This document shows positions 8,533 through 15,420 of a DNA stretch of 16,819 nt, piece after piece (the stretch's first letter is position 1; every line of letters starts with the position of its first letter). Made by a program: the position numbers and the translations under genes. The notes below the pieces were generated by a model. The model was not told the DNA's origin. It did not search any database and saw nothing but the letters and a program-made list of their open reading frames with translations. The stretch spans positions 1-16,819 of the forward strand of contig CAADYZ010000005.1 in the NCBI GenBank assembly GCA_900753405.1, given 5' to 3'. The stretch comes from Campylobacteraceae bacterium. GTDB lineage: Bacteria > Campylobacterota > Campylobacteria > Campylobacterales > Campylobacteraceae.

Positions 8533-8678
8533 CCTAAATATTTAAGTCAATCGTAAAAGCCAAATTTGGCTTTTACGCAACCATAGAAGCGTTGTCGGGG
8601 GGGGGATTGGTGGATTTTTTAACGGCGGATTTGCGGGAGCGACTTCGCAATTCAAGCCCCACAAGTCCGCCTTTGAAA
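8533..8678 (+). repeat. G-rich intergenic repeat, copy B
   Basis: This copy of the element seen at 10810-10943 begins with cctaaatattta, followed by a perfect 26-bp palindrome at 8552-8577 (cgtaaaagccaaa and its complement). The G-rich block has decayed to a single run of nine G (8597-8605) plus short G pairs, so the four-run quadruplex is lost. It ends with the conserved ccacaagtccgcctttgaaa. Translations of this element give spurious Pro-rich peptides. Confidence 0.75.
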
Positions 8679-8715
8679 AAACTTTAACTTCGTAAAACAA
8701 CCGACATCTTAAAAC

Positions 8716-8803
8716 TGCGAAAATCAAATTTGGTTTTGACAATTTGGATTTTTGGTCTTGTAAATGACGGCGTGAAATTTTCAAAGCGTTGCTTTAAAGA
8801 TTT
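8716..8803 (+). repeat. Partial copy of the hairpin-unit repeat, lacking HP1
   Basis: From caaatttggttttgaca through gacggcgtgaaattttcaaag this follows the order of the unit at 16611-16691. Its HP2 (aaattttcaaagc, gtt, then a decayed right arm gctttaaagattt) is imperfect. HP1 and HP3 are absent, so this looks like a truncated or decayed copy. Confidence 0.6.
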
Positions 8804-9356
8804 GCTACTCATCTCGCTATTTAAAAAATCAAAAATTTACAACCAAATTTGACTACAAATTTCTTAAAAATTTCAAGCAAAAAATTTAACTTTTTTAAAC
8901 TTAATTTGAAAGACGCGTTAAACCACTTTTTTACTTTTTTTTGGTAAATGTTTCACAAAAATTTACTTCGCCAAAACCACCTTTTAACTCTTTGTCTTAA
9001 AAGTGCCAAATTTGAGTAAAAATTTACCTTTTGTTTAGGCAAAATCTGCTTTGAAGCGTTGATTTTATCAACTAGCTTGATTTTTGATAACAAAAAAAGT
9101 AACAAAACATTAACAAAAAATTCAATTCAGTTGGTTTTAAGGTTTTATCTTCTTTGACGCAAATCAAACTAACAACCCAAAATTAACTTGAATTTAGTAA
9201 CCAAACTTACATTTTTAACCCATTTTCCGCCCGTTACAACCCGCAAAAAACGCAAAATGTCAAAACCGAATTTGATTAAATTAAACTTTTGAGCCTTTTG
9301 GAGTTGAAACTGCAAACCAACTAAGCGGATTTAAGTAGTTTTAAAACTTTTTAAGG
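8804..9356. other. Gene-free AT-rich spacer upstream of the tRNA gene
   Basis: This stretch is AT-rich, with scattered short variants of the CAAATTTG motif (about 8840 and 9005) and no open frame with plausible coding character. I see no RNA structure apart from the tRNA promoter at its right end. Confidence 0.5.
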
Positions 9357-9362
9357 TAAAAT
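9357..9362 (+). promoter_or_regulatory. Putative -10 box (TAAAAT) of the tRNA-Arg gene
   Basis: GGTAAAATC sits 11 nt before the mature tRNA 5' end and is preceded by a T-rich stretch, the usual arrangement for Campylobacter housekeeping promoters, which lack a conserved -35 box. Confidence 0.65.
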
Positions 9363-9373
9363 CGCCCCTTTAA

Positions 9374-9450
9374 GTCCTCATAGCTCAGCAGGATAGAGCG
9401 CAAAATTCCTAATTTTGAGGCCAGAGGTTCGAATCCTCTTGGGGACACCA
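9374..9450 (+). tRNA. tRNA-Arg (anticodon CCT)
   Basis: The cloverleaf can be drawn by eye. The 7-bp acceptor stem gtcctca pairs with tggggac, with one G-T pair. The D-arm contains agctcagcaggatagagc. The anticodon stem caaaa/ttttg encloses loop ttcctaa with anticodon CCT, which reads AGG. The T-arm is agagg-ttcgaat-cctct. Discriminator A is followed by an encoded CCA (9448-9450). Total length with CCA is 77 nt. It stands alone on the plus strand between repeat-rich spacers. tRNA genes are common integration sites, but I found no duplicate of its 3' end in the window. Confidence 0.95.
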
Positions 9451-9644
9451 CTTTTGCTTTACGCCTCAACCAACCTCTTCACAAACCGCGCAAAAACCAA
9501 ATGGCGATTAGCTTTTACAATCTCAAAACGACCAAAAATTTAAAATTGCAAAAACCGAATTTAATTTGCAGCGTGAGAGTTGAAGGCAGACGCCGCAAAA
9601 ATAGGCAGAAAATTAGAAAGTCAGCGAAAAAAGGGTGAGAAAAG

Positions 9645-10112
9645 CTAGCGAGCGGCGGATTTCAAGGCGTTACAAGCAAGGCTTTCCCCGCGAAAACACA
9701 AAAAACGAAAGACCTGCTCAGCGGCTTTTGCGTCCGCCTTGACGCCCTCGCCCGCACGCAACATCTCCCCCACACGCATACAACTTTGCGCGTGGCTAAA
9801 CCTCGCACAAGCGTAATCAAAGGCTTTTAACGCATTTTTAAACTCGCCTCTGGCGTGGAAATACTCCCCTAAACTCGCGCACGCCTCGCTCTCGCCACCC
9901 TTGCAAAAGGCGTTTAAGCGGACAAAAACCGCGTCTGTGCGGTAGTCTTGCAAAGCGTTTTGTGCGGCGTTAGGCAAAGTAGCAGCTTGCGAAGTCGCCG
10001 TAGTTTGCGCGGTGCTAGCCTCAGACGAAGTGGGCGAAAAACCCGCCTTAGCACACCCGCCAAAAACCGCCAAAACAACCGCTAAACCGCAAACCGCCAA
10101 ACTTTTTTTCAT
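9645..10112 (-). CDS. Small Cys-rich lipoprotein with Sel1/Hcp-like repeats
   Basis: This is a 155-residue protein. The N-terminus MKKSLAVCGLAVVLAVFGGC is a lipoprotein signal with the acylated Cys at position 20 (lipobox FGGC), so export and membrane anchoring are likely. A Ser/Thr/Ala linker follows to about residue 60. Then come helical repeats carrying three cysteine pairs spaced 7-8 residues apart (CKGGESEAC, CARFSHAQSC, CFRGESLAC) and a Sel1-like MRVGEMLRAGEGVKAD segment. Paired Cys in Sel1-like repeats is the hallmark of the Helicobacter cysteine-rich (Hcp) family. ATG at 10112 is preferred over the adjacent GTG at 10115 because AAGG lies 6 nt before the ATG and too close to the GTG. 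The protein is shorter than typical multi-repeat Hcp proteins. The gene stands alone, with no operon partner. Exact function is unknown; a role in protein-protein contacts is inferred from the fold. Confidence 0.8.
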   Translation of the reverse strand: MKKSLAVCGLAVVLAVFGGCAKAGFSPTSSEASTAQTTATSQAATLPNAAQNALQDYRTDAVFVRLNAFCKGGESEACASLGEYFHARGEFKNALKAFDYACARFSHAQSCMRVGEMLRAGEGVKADAKAAEQVFRFLCFRGESLACNALKSAAR

Positions 10113-10115
10113 CAC

Positions 10116-10590
10116 CCGCCTTTAATCAACTTTACCGCTCAACCGTGACTCACTCGCCAACTGCTAACCGCCAACCGCGAACTCGCCAGTAACTCGCAAA
10201 TCGCGAACAACTCGCCAGCTGCGAACGAACTTTTCCGCCCGCCGCTTGCAAACTCTACCCCCCCAGCCAACCGCATCTTCAAACCGCTAAACCGCAAAAA
10301 CCAAATTTGCTTTTAACTCGCCGCAAAGCCTGCTTTGCCGCCGCTTTAACATAGCGTAGCCGTCACCTTTTGCAACCTAGCGCCGCCGCCTTTTGCAACG
10401 CAGAGTTACAAATCTCACAGCGATTCTAGCGACTGCAAGCTAAAAAGTAGATTTGTTTGGGCGATTTGCTCAACTTGCGAGGCAAATTTTGGTTTTCAAA
10501 ACACCTAAAAATTTAGATTAATCGTAACAAACTATCAGTTTTTTACGATTGCTTAAACAAAATCTACACAACTTTGTTTTACGGATTTAT
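10116..10590. other. Gene-free spacer with degenerate short repeats upstream of the lipoprotein gene
   Basis: Positions about 10146-10235 repeat variants of aactcgcca and ccgcgaac, giving a C/A-rich block unlike the AT-rich spacer around it. A short hairpin gcaaagc-ct-gctttgc lies near 10324-10339. A further imperfect stem (cgtaacaaact/agttttttacg) lies at about 10523-10547. No plausible gene is visible. Confidence 0.45.
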
Positions 10591-10693
10591 CAGTTTTGTC
10601 AAAACCAAATTTGATTTTGACATTTTTTTGGCTTTCGAGTTTTGGATTTTATTTAAAAACTAGAATTAAAATTGTAAAAAAATGTTTCACCTA

Positions 10694-10747
10694 CACTTTT
10701 GCAGAGGCAAAAGTGCTTAAATTTTCAAAGCAACGCTTTGAAAATTT
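10694..10747. repeat. Double-hairpin intergenic repeat, copy C
   Basis: HP1 (10694-10715) has a 9-bp stem cacttttgc/gcaaaagtg with loop agag. HP2 (10719-10747) has the same 13-bp stem as copy A with loop aac. The ttcacctac flank is on the left, as in copies A and B. Upstream, at about 10600, the motif caaatttgattttgaca of the larger unit also appears. Confidence 0.85.
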
Positions 10748-10809
10748 CATAACAACCCTAAATAGCCAAAAGTCTAATTTGCAAAAATCGAATTTGATTT
10801 AACAAAACG

Positions 10810-10943
10810 CCTAAATATTTAAAAAATCGTAAAAACGATTAGTTTTTACGCAACCTTGAAAGCGTTGTCGGGGGATTGGGGGATTTGAAGGGGGGATAAG
10901 GGGAGCGAGTTGCCATTCAAGCTCCACAAGTCCGCCTTTGAAA
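10810..10943 (+). repeat. G-quadruplex-bearing intergenic repeat, copy C
   Basis: This is the clearest copy. It starts with cctaaatattta and a 9-bp stem-loop at 10828-10850. Four G-runs of 5, 5, 6 and 4 bases follow at 10870-10903 with loops of 3, 7 and 4 nt, a canonical intramolecular G-quadruplex motif on the plus strand. It ends with ccacaagtccgcctttgaaa. Open frames crossing it encode similar Pro-rich peptides in each copy and are artefacts of the repeat. Confidence 0.85.
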
Positions 10944-11114
10944 CAAACAAATCGCAAAGACTCCAAAAATTCAAAACTGGAAAAGTCAAATTTGGTTTGA
11001 CATTGGCGATTTTGCAAAAAAACAAATTTAATTTACAAAAACCAAAACCAAACTTCAAAAACGATGAAAAAAAGTAAAAAGTGTAAAAAGTTGTGAAGAT
11101 TAAAAGTGTGAGTT

Positions 11115-11145
11115 AAAAACCAGCGGCAAGCAAACGCCCGCCGCC
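11115..11145 (-). terminator. Intrinsic terminator after the fusA-downstream gene
   Basis: Reading the minus strand, a 10-bp GC-rich stem (11145-11122, including three G-T pairs) with loop GTTT is followed by GG and TTTTT. It begins 9 nt past the stop codon of the upstream small gene and would end the translation-gene transcript. Confidence 0.75.
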
Positions 11146-11154
11146 GCTTGCAAA

Positions 11155-11478
11155 TTACTTCCTGCCTAAGAGGTAGTAAGTCTCTTTGCCGTCAAGTTTT
11201 TTGACATTTAGTTGATATTTCTCCGCCCACTCTTTGACGATTTCGTTAAAGTTGCGAATGTCGCTTGGAGCGGTCGCTTGACATTTGATCTTAAAAACAT
11301 CCTCGCTGTTTGAGATCGCTACAAAACCGCTGAATTTGTCGATTTTCGCGTGAAGCGCAAGCAGGTGAGAAAGCTCCGCATCTGCTAAATCACAATTTGA
11401 CAAAATCCTCTCAACTTGCCTTGTTAAACCCTCGTTAGCTGAATATCCAAGCCCTGATAAAATCATACTAATTTCCAT
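11155..11478 (-). CDS. Conserved-looking small protein of unknown function downstream of fusA
   Basis: This is a soluble protein of 107 residues with no signal peptide or membrane segment. It begins MEISMILSGLGYSANEGL and ends TYYLLGRK. The first half looks helical and leucine-rich. The second half, from about residue 50, alternates short hydrophobic stretches (FSGFVAI, VFKIKCQA), with a helix NEIVKEWAEKYQLNV before the end. The start is well supported: AAAGGA lies 5 nt before the ATG. It follows fusA on the same strand, with about 58 nt and a hairpin between them. I do not recognise a named family. Similar short proteins are, as far as I recall, annotated as hypothetical in Campylobacter. 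Composition, ribosome binding site and following terminator argue that it is real. Confidence 0.8.
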   Translation of the reverse strand: MEISMILSGLGYSANEGLTRQVERILSNCDLADAELSHLLALHAKIDKFSGFVAISNSEDVFKIKCQATAPSDIRNFNEIVKEWAEKYQLNVKKLDGKETYYLLGRK

Positions 11479-11503
11479 TATAATCCTTTCAATGCAAAGT
11501 TAA

Positions 11504-11529
11504 ACCAGCCCGAATTTTCACGGGCTGGT
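11504..11529 (-). terminator. Hairpin between fusA and the downstream gene (terminator or attenuator)
   Basis: A perfect 9-bp stem (accagcccg/cgggctggt) with an 8-nt loop lies 7 nt past the fusA stop. On the minus strand it is followed by TTTAACTTT, a weak T-tract. It may terminate partially, separating the abundant fusA transcript from the small gene downstream, or may stabilise the mRNA 3' end. Confidence 0.5.
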
Positions 11530-11536
11530 CGAGTTG

Positions 11537-13615
11537 TTAAGAGTTGCTGCGTTTTTTGATGATCTCTTCGCTTACATTGCGTGGAACTTCGTCATAATGG
11601 TCAAATTCCATAGAGTAAGTCGCGCGTCCTTGTGTTTGGCTTCGCAAGTCAGTTGAGTAACCAAACATCTCCGCTAGCGGGCAGAAAGCAGTGATGATCT
11701 TATTACCTGCGCGATCGTCCATAGAGTTGATCTGTCCGCGGCGTTTGTTCAAATCGCCGATAACATCACCCATATAATCCTCAGGAGTCTCAACCTCAAC
11801 TTTCATCATCGGCTCTAAAATCACCGCGCCTGCTTTTCTCGCGCCCTCTTTAAAACCCATTGACGCTGCAAGTTTGAACGCCATTTCACTTGAATCCACC
11901 TCGTGGTAGCTTCCGTCATAAAGCGTAACTTTAACATCCTCAACTGGATAGCCCGCCAAAACGCCGCTTTGAAGCGCCTCGTTGCAGCCCTTTTCGACCG
12001 CTGGGATATACTCTTTTGGAACTGCGCCGCCCTTGATCTCATTTACAAACTCAAAGCCACTGCCCGGCTCTAACGGCTCTAAACGCAGATAAACATGCCC
12101 GTATTGTCCGCGACCGCCTGACTGCTTGGCGTATTTATACTCTTGCTCGACACTTTTGCGAATTGTCTCGCGGTAAGCAACTTGTGGCGCGCCAACCTCA
12201 GCCTCAACCTTAAACTCACGCATCATCCTATCTACGATGATTTCAAGGTGCAACTCGCCCATACCTGAGATGATGGTTTGTCCGCTCTCCTCGTCTGTGC
12301 TAACTCTGAAAGACGGGTCTTCTTGTGCAAGTTTTTGCAACGCAAGTCCCATTTTCTCTTGGTCTGCTTTTGTTTTTGGCTCAACCGCAACGCTGATAAC
12401 TGGCTCTGGGAAGTCCATTTTCTCTAAGATCACTGGGTCTTTCTCGCTAGCTAGTGTGTCGCCTGTTAGAGTGTCTTTAAGTCCAACAACCGCGCCGATC
12501 TCGCCTGCGTGGATCACACCAACCTCTTCGCGTTTGTTTGAGTGCATTTTAAGAAGGCGTCCGATCCTCTCTTTTTTGCCTTTGACGGTGTTGTAAGCAT
12601 AACTTCCACTTTCAAGCTCTCCGCGATAAACACGCACGAAAGTAAGCTGCCCGACAAACGGGTCAGTCATAATCTTAAACGCAAGTCCTGCAAACTCGCC
12701 GTCATCCTCGCTACCGACAATCGTCTCGCTGCCGTCTTCATACTCGCCCTTGATCGCCTCAACCTCGTCAGGCGCTGGAAGGTAAGCAACAACCGCGTCC
12801 AAAAGCGGTTGCACGCCCTTGTTTTTAAAAGCAGTTCCGCAAAGCATCGGCACTAAACTCATCGACAAACAACCAGCTTTCAAGCCAGTTTTAATCTCGT
12901 CAATTGTCAATTCTTCGCCGCTGAAATACTTCTCCATCAACGCGTCATTTGTCTCAGCGACCGCTTCGATCATCTTCGCGCGGTATTCATTCGCCTTCTC
13001 GACCAACTCGGCTGGGATCTCGGTCTCAACATAAGTCGTAGGCTTGTTTTCATTCTCCCAAACAAGCGCTTTCATCGTCACTAGATCCACAACGCCTTTG
13101 AAGTTGTCCTCAGCGCCGATTGGAATTTGGATCGGAACTGGGTTTGCTTTAAGGCGGTTTCGAATTTGGCTCTCAACATTGAAAAAATTCGCGCCCGTGC
13201 GGTCCATTTTATTCACAAAAACTAGGCGTGGAACGCGGTATTTGTTCGCTTGTCGCCAAACGGTCTCGCTTTGTGGTTGAACGCCACCAACTGCGCAAAA
13301 AACGCTGACTGCGCCGTCAAGCACACGCATACTTCGCTCAACTTCAACGGTAAAATCAACGTGCCCCGGAGTGTCAATGAGATTTACTTGGTGGTCTTTC
13401 CAAAAACAAGTTGTCGCCGCAGATGTGATGGTGATGCCGCGCTCTTTTTCTTGCTCCATCCAGTCCATAGTCGCCGCGCCGTCATGCACTTCGCCGATTT
13501 TGTGGCTCATACCAGTGAAGAATAAAATACGCTCACTTGTTGTTGTTTTACCAGCGTCAATGTGAGCGCAAATTCCGATGTTTCGCACCATATTCAAAGG
13601 TGTTTTTCTTGCCAT
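11537..13615 (-). CDS. fusA: Elongation factor G
   Basis: This 692-residue translational GTPase drives tRNA and mRNA translocation on the ribosome in the cytosol. The GTP-binding motifs are all present: AHIDAGKTT (residues 17-25), RGIT (59-62) in switch I, DTPGH (81-85) and NKMD (135-138). Domain IV carries GGRGQYGHV and the later YHEVDSSEMAF segment. The length matches bacterial EF-G, and nothing is truncated. The ATG at 13615 is preceded by AGGAGG five bases away. It starts 9 nt after the rpsG stop, so it is co-transcribed with rpsL-rpsG. The sequence looks like ordinary housekeeping EF-G and not a FusA2-type or tetracycline-protection paralogue, judging from the operon and the intact motifs. 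Confidence 0.98.
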   Translation of the reverse strand: MARKTPLNMVRNIGICAHIDAGKTTTSERILFFTGMSHKIGEVHDGAATMDWMEQEKERGITITSAATTCFWKDHQVNLIDTPGHVDFTVEVERSMRVLDGAVSVFCAVGGVQPQSETVWRQANKYRVPRLVFVNKMDRTGANFFNVESQIRNRLKANPVPIQIPIGAEDNFKGVVDLVTMKALVWENENKPTTYVETEIPAELVEKANEYRAKMIEAVAETNDALMEKYFSGEELTIDEIKTGLKAGCLSMSLVPMLCGTAFKNKGVQPLLDAVVAYLPAPDEVEAIKGEYEDGSETIVGSEDDGEFAGLAFKIMTDPFVGQLTFVRVYRGELESGSYAYNTVKGKKERIGRLLKMHSNKREEVGVIHAGEIGAVVGLKDTLTGDTLASEKDPVILEKMDFPEPVISVAVEPKTKADQEKMGLALQKLAQEDPSFRVSTDEESGQTIISGMGELHLEIIVDRMMREFKVEAEVGAPQVAYRETIRKSVEQEYKYAKQSGGRGQYGHVYLRLEPLEPGSGFEFVNEIKGGAVPKEYIPAVEKGCNEALQSGVLAGYPVEDVKVTLYDGSYHEVDSSEMAFKLAASMGFKEGARKAGAVILEPMMKVEVETPEDYMGDVIGDLNKRRGQINSMDDRAGNKIITAFCPLAEMFGYSTDLRSQTQGRATYSMEFDHYDEVPRNVSEEIIKKRSNS

Positions 13616-13624
13616 TTTGCCCTC

Positions 13625-14095
13625 CTACCATCTATAATGCGCGAAGGCTTTGTTCGCCTCAGCCATTTTGTAAGTCTCTTCCTTTTTCTTGAAGCTTGCG
13701 CCGCGTGAGTTTGCAGCGTCTAGAAGTTCGCCCGCTAGCTTTTCGATCATCGTCCTCTCGCTTCTTTTGCGCGCGAAAGTGATGATCCAGCGGATCGCAA
13801 GGGCTTGTTGCCTACTTGCACGCACCTCAACTGGCACTTGGTAAGTCGCGCCACCAACGCGTCTTGGGCGCACTTCCATAATAGGCTTAATGTTGTCCAT
13901 CGCCTCGTTGAAAATTTCGATGCCCTTTTTCTCGCCACTTTTTGACTCGATGGCTTTAAGCGCACCATACATAAGCTCAGTTGCAACACTCTTTTTGCCG
14001 TCATACATTAAAGCGTTGATGAACTTTGTGATAACTTTACTTCCATAAATTGGATCTGCCAAAACTTCCCTTACAGGAGCTTTTCTTCTTCTCAT
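13625..14095 (-). CDS. rpsG: 30S ribosomal protein S7
   Basis: S7 is a 156-residue primary 16S rRNA-binding protein that nucleates assembly of the 30S head. Its signature segments are visible: MRRRKAPVREV at the start, GSKVITKFINALMYDGKKS, RPRRVGGATYQVPVEVR and AIRWI. ATG at 14095 is chosen because it gives the standard S7 N-terminus and is preceded by AAGGA with a 7-nt gap; an upstream in-frame TTG (14110) would add five atypical residues and overlap that binding site. It lies between rpsL (152 nt upstream) and fusA (9 nt downstream). Confidence 0.97.
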   Translation of the reverse strand: MRRRKAPVREVLADPIYGSKVITKFINALMYDGKKSVATELMYGALKAIESKSGEKKGIEIFNEAMDNIKPIMEVRPRRVGGATYQVPVEVRASRQQALAIRWIITFARKRSERTMIEKLAGELLDAANSRGASFKKKEETYKMAEANKAFAHYRW

Positions 14096-14143
14096 AGAAT
14101 TTTCCTTCAAATAATCTTACAAATTCAAATTTGAATTTGACAA

Positions 14144-14175
14144 ATTTTACTCAAACTAACTCACCACCGAGTTAG
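14144..14175 (-). other. Small hairpin and -10-like box in the rpsL-rpsG spacer
   Basis: The 152-nt gap between rpsL and rpsG is long for this operon. It contains a 7-bp stem-loop (14156-14175, ctaactc/gagttag). Just downstream on the minus strand is a TAAAAT box (14149-14144), about 49 nt before the rpsG start. An extra rpsG promoter or a processing site is possible; evidence is weak. Confidence 0.3.
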
Positions 14176-14247
14176 CCTGCGAACCGCGAGCTTAAACCCT
14201 GCGCCAACACGACTTTAACCGCGTCAAAGCCTGTTAGTCGCGCTGAA

Positions 14248-14628
14248 TTATTTCTTCTCTTTTGGCTTCTTAGCGCCGTATTTTGAGCGAGAAACAGTTC
14301 TTTTTGCAACGCCTGTTGTGTCAAGCGCGCCACGAACGATGTGATATTTCACACCCGGCAAGTCCTTAACACGACCGCCGCGAACTAACACAATGCTGTG
14401 TTCTTGGAGGTTGTGACCCTCACCGCCGATATAGCTGATGACATCAAATCCGCTTGTCAAGCGAACTTTGGCGACCTTTCGCAACGCTGAGTTTGGCTTT
14501 TTAGGAGTGGTTGTATAAACCCTCGTGCAAACGCCTCTTCGTTGCGGACACTCTTTTAGCGCAGGAGATTTCGACTTAACGGTAACCTTCTTGCGCTCCT
14601 TGCGAACTAACTGGTTGATAGTTGGCAC
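14248..14628 (-). CDS. rpsL: 30S ribosomal protein S12
   Basis: S12 is a 126-residue component of the 30S decoding centre that governs tRNA selection accuracy. The sequence starts MPTINQLVRKERKK and carries the conserved TTTPKKPNSALRKVAKV and VRGGRVKDLPGVKYH segments. The two lysines whose substitution classically gives streptomycin resistance, K43 and K88, are both present, so this allele looks wild-type. The start codon is GTG (14628), preceded by AAAGGA four bases away. It is the first gene of rpsL-rpsG-fusA and diverges from the LysE-family gene. The C-terminus is a basic KYGAKKPKEKK tail, as usual. Confidence 0.98.
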   Translation of the reverse strand: MPTINQLVRKERKKVTVKSKSPALKECPQRRGVCTRVYTTTPKKPNSALRKVAKVRLTSGFDVISYIGGEGHNLQEHSIVLVRGGRVKDLPGVKYHIVRGALDTTGVAKRTVSRSKYGAKKPKEKK

Positions 14629-14661
14629 ACTAAATCCTTTAAATAGAAGTAAAAATCGCCG

Positions 14662-14667
14662 ATTTTA
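14662..14667 (-). promoter_or_regulatory. Putative -10 box (TAAAAT) for rpsL-rpsG-fusA
   Basis: The minus strand reads GGTAAAATCGG about 33 nt upstream of the rpsL GTG, the same form as the tRNA promoter. A T-rich tract upstream replaces a clear -35 box, as is common in Campylobacter. Confidence 0.55.
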
Positions 14668-14792
14668 CCACCTCAAAGCTGAAAGAAAGCTAATTTTTGC
14701 AAAATTCGCATTTTTGCTCGCCTTTTCTAACATTATTAAATTCAAATTCGGTTTTGACATTTTGCTTTTAAGTGGCTTTAAACATTTTTTTG

Positions 14793-14798
14793 TAAAAT
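14793..14798 (+). promoter_or_regulatory. Putative -10 box (TAAAAT) for the LysE-family/dapE pair
   Basis: TTTTTTTGTAAAATCC lies 23 nt before the ATG at 14822, giving a short leader. The T-run just upstream fits the phylum's promoter style. It faces the rpsL promoter across a 193-nt divergent spacer. Confidence 0.55.
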
Positions 14799-14821
14799 CC
14801 ACAATTTTTAAAGAGGGCGAA

Positions 14822-15412
14822 ATGGAGAGTTTTTTAAACGGCGTCTTGCTTGGTTACGGAGTTTGCGTGCCGTTAGGACCTGTGAATGTGATGATTATGA
14901 CGCACGCGCTCAGCCGTTTTAGCGAAGGCTTTGTGCTTGGCGTTGGGGCGATGGCGGTGGATCTTCTCTACCTTGTATTGCTGCTTTTTGGGCTGCTGAG
15001 CTTTGCGGAAAATGAGGCGTTTTTGCAAATTATCACCATTTTTGGTGCGCTTTTTTTAACCTACATCGCCTTTTTAACCCTCAAAAGCCGCCCGACCACG
15101 CAAACCGCCGTAACCACCGCTAGTTGCGGGCTTTGGCGCTGCTTTGCAAAAGGCGTTGTCGCAAACCTCTTAAACCCTTTTGTCATCATCTTCTGGCTTA
15201 GCGTTGCAGGCTTTGCGATGCGTCAAGCTGCGCCGCTGCTTAGCATTTTGGGGCTTTTGTGCGCCATTTTCAGCTGGGTCTTTGCCCTGCCCTTTTTAGT
15301 CAGCAAAACGCGCCGTTTCATCACCCCAAAAAGTAGCCGCGTCATCAACCTCGTCTCGGCGATTTTGATAATGTTTTGCGTGGGGATGCTGGTTTTTAAA
15401 AGCTTTTTTTAG
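14822..15412 (+). CDS. LysE/RhtB-family amino-acid exporter
   Basis: This is a 196-residue inner-membrane protein with about six hydrophobic segments. It shows the LysE/RhtB N-terminal signature PLGPVNVMIMTHALSRFSEG followed by a long hydrophobic run (residues about 35-60), and the second-half NLLNPFVIIFWLSVAG segment typical of the fold. Family members export amino acids such as lysine, arginine, homoserine or threonine, driven by the membrane potential or proton gradient. ATG at 14822 is chosen because the family motif begins about 15 residues later and GAGG lies 5 nt before it; the frame continues open upstream, but that part is not family-like and overlaps rpsL. The stop is followed after 8 nt by dapE, whose ribosome binding site overlaps the stop codon. 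Substrate is not determinable here; a diaminopimelate/lysine link is inferred only from the neighbour. Confidence 0.9.
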   Translation: MESFLNGVLLGYGVCVPLGPVNVMIMTHALSRFSEGFVLGVGAMAVDLLYLVLLLFGLLSFAENEAFLQIITIFGALFLTYIAFLTLKSRPTTQTAVTTASCGLWRCFAKGVVANLLNPFVIIFWLSVAGFAMRQAAPLLSILGLLCAIFSWVFALPFLVSKTRRFITPKSSRVINLVSAILIMFCVGMLVFKSFF

Positions 15413-15420
15413 GAGAGAAA

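Noticed and set aside
8542..8784. Open frames over the G-rich repeats (8542-8784, 10811-11017, 10846-11058, minus strand)
   Set aside because: They encode similar Pro-rich peptides only because the same DNA repeat lies under each. The similarity comes in different reading contexts with palindromes inside, so these are spurious genes.
9374..9450. tRNA as the attachment site of an integrated element
   Set aside because: I found no second copy of the tRNA 3' end, no integrase and no phage or conjugation genes in the window.
14248..14628. Streptomycin-resistance substitutions in S12
   Set aside because: Both K43 and K88 are present, so there is no sign of the classical mutations.
14525..14821. 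N-terminal extension of the LysE-family gene by 99 codons
   Set aside because: It overlaps rpsL antisense and crosses the promoter region. The family N-terminus and a ribosome binding site support ATG 14822.
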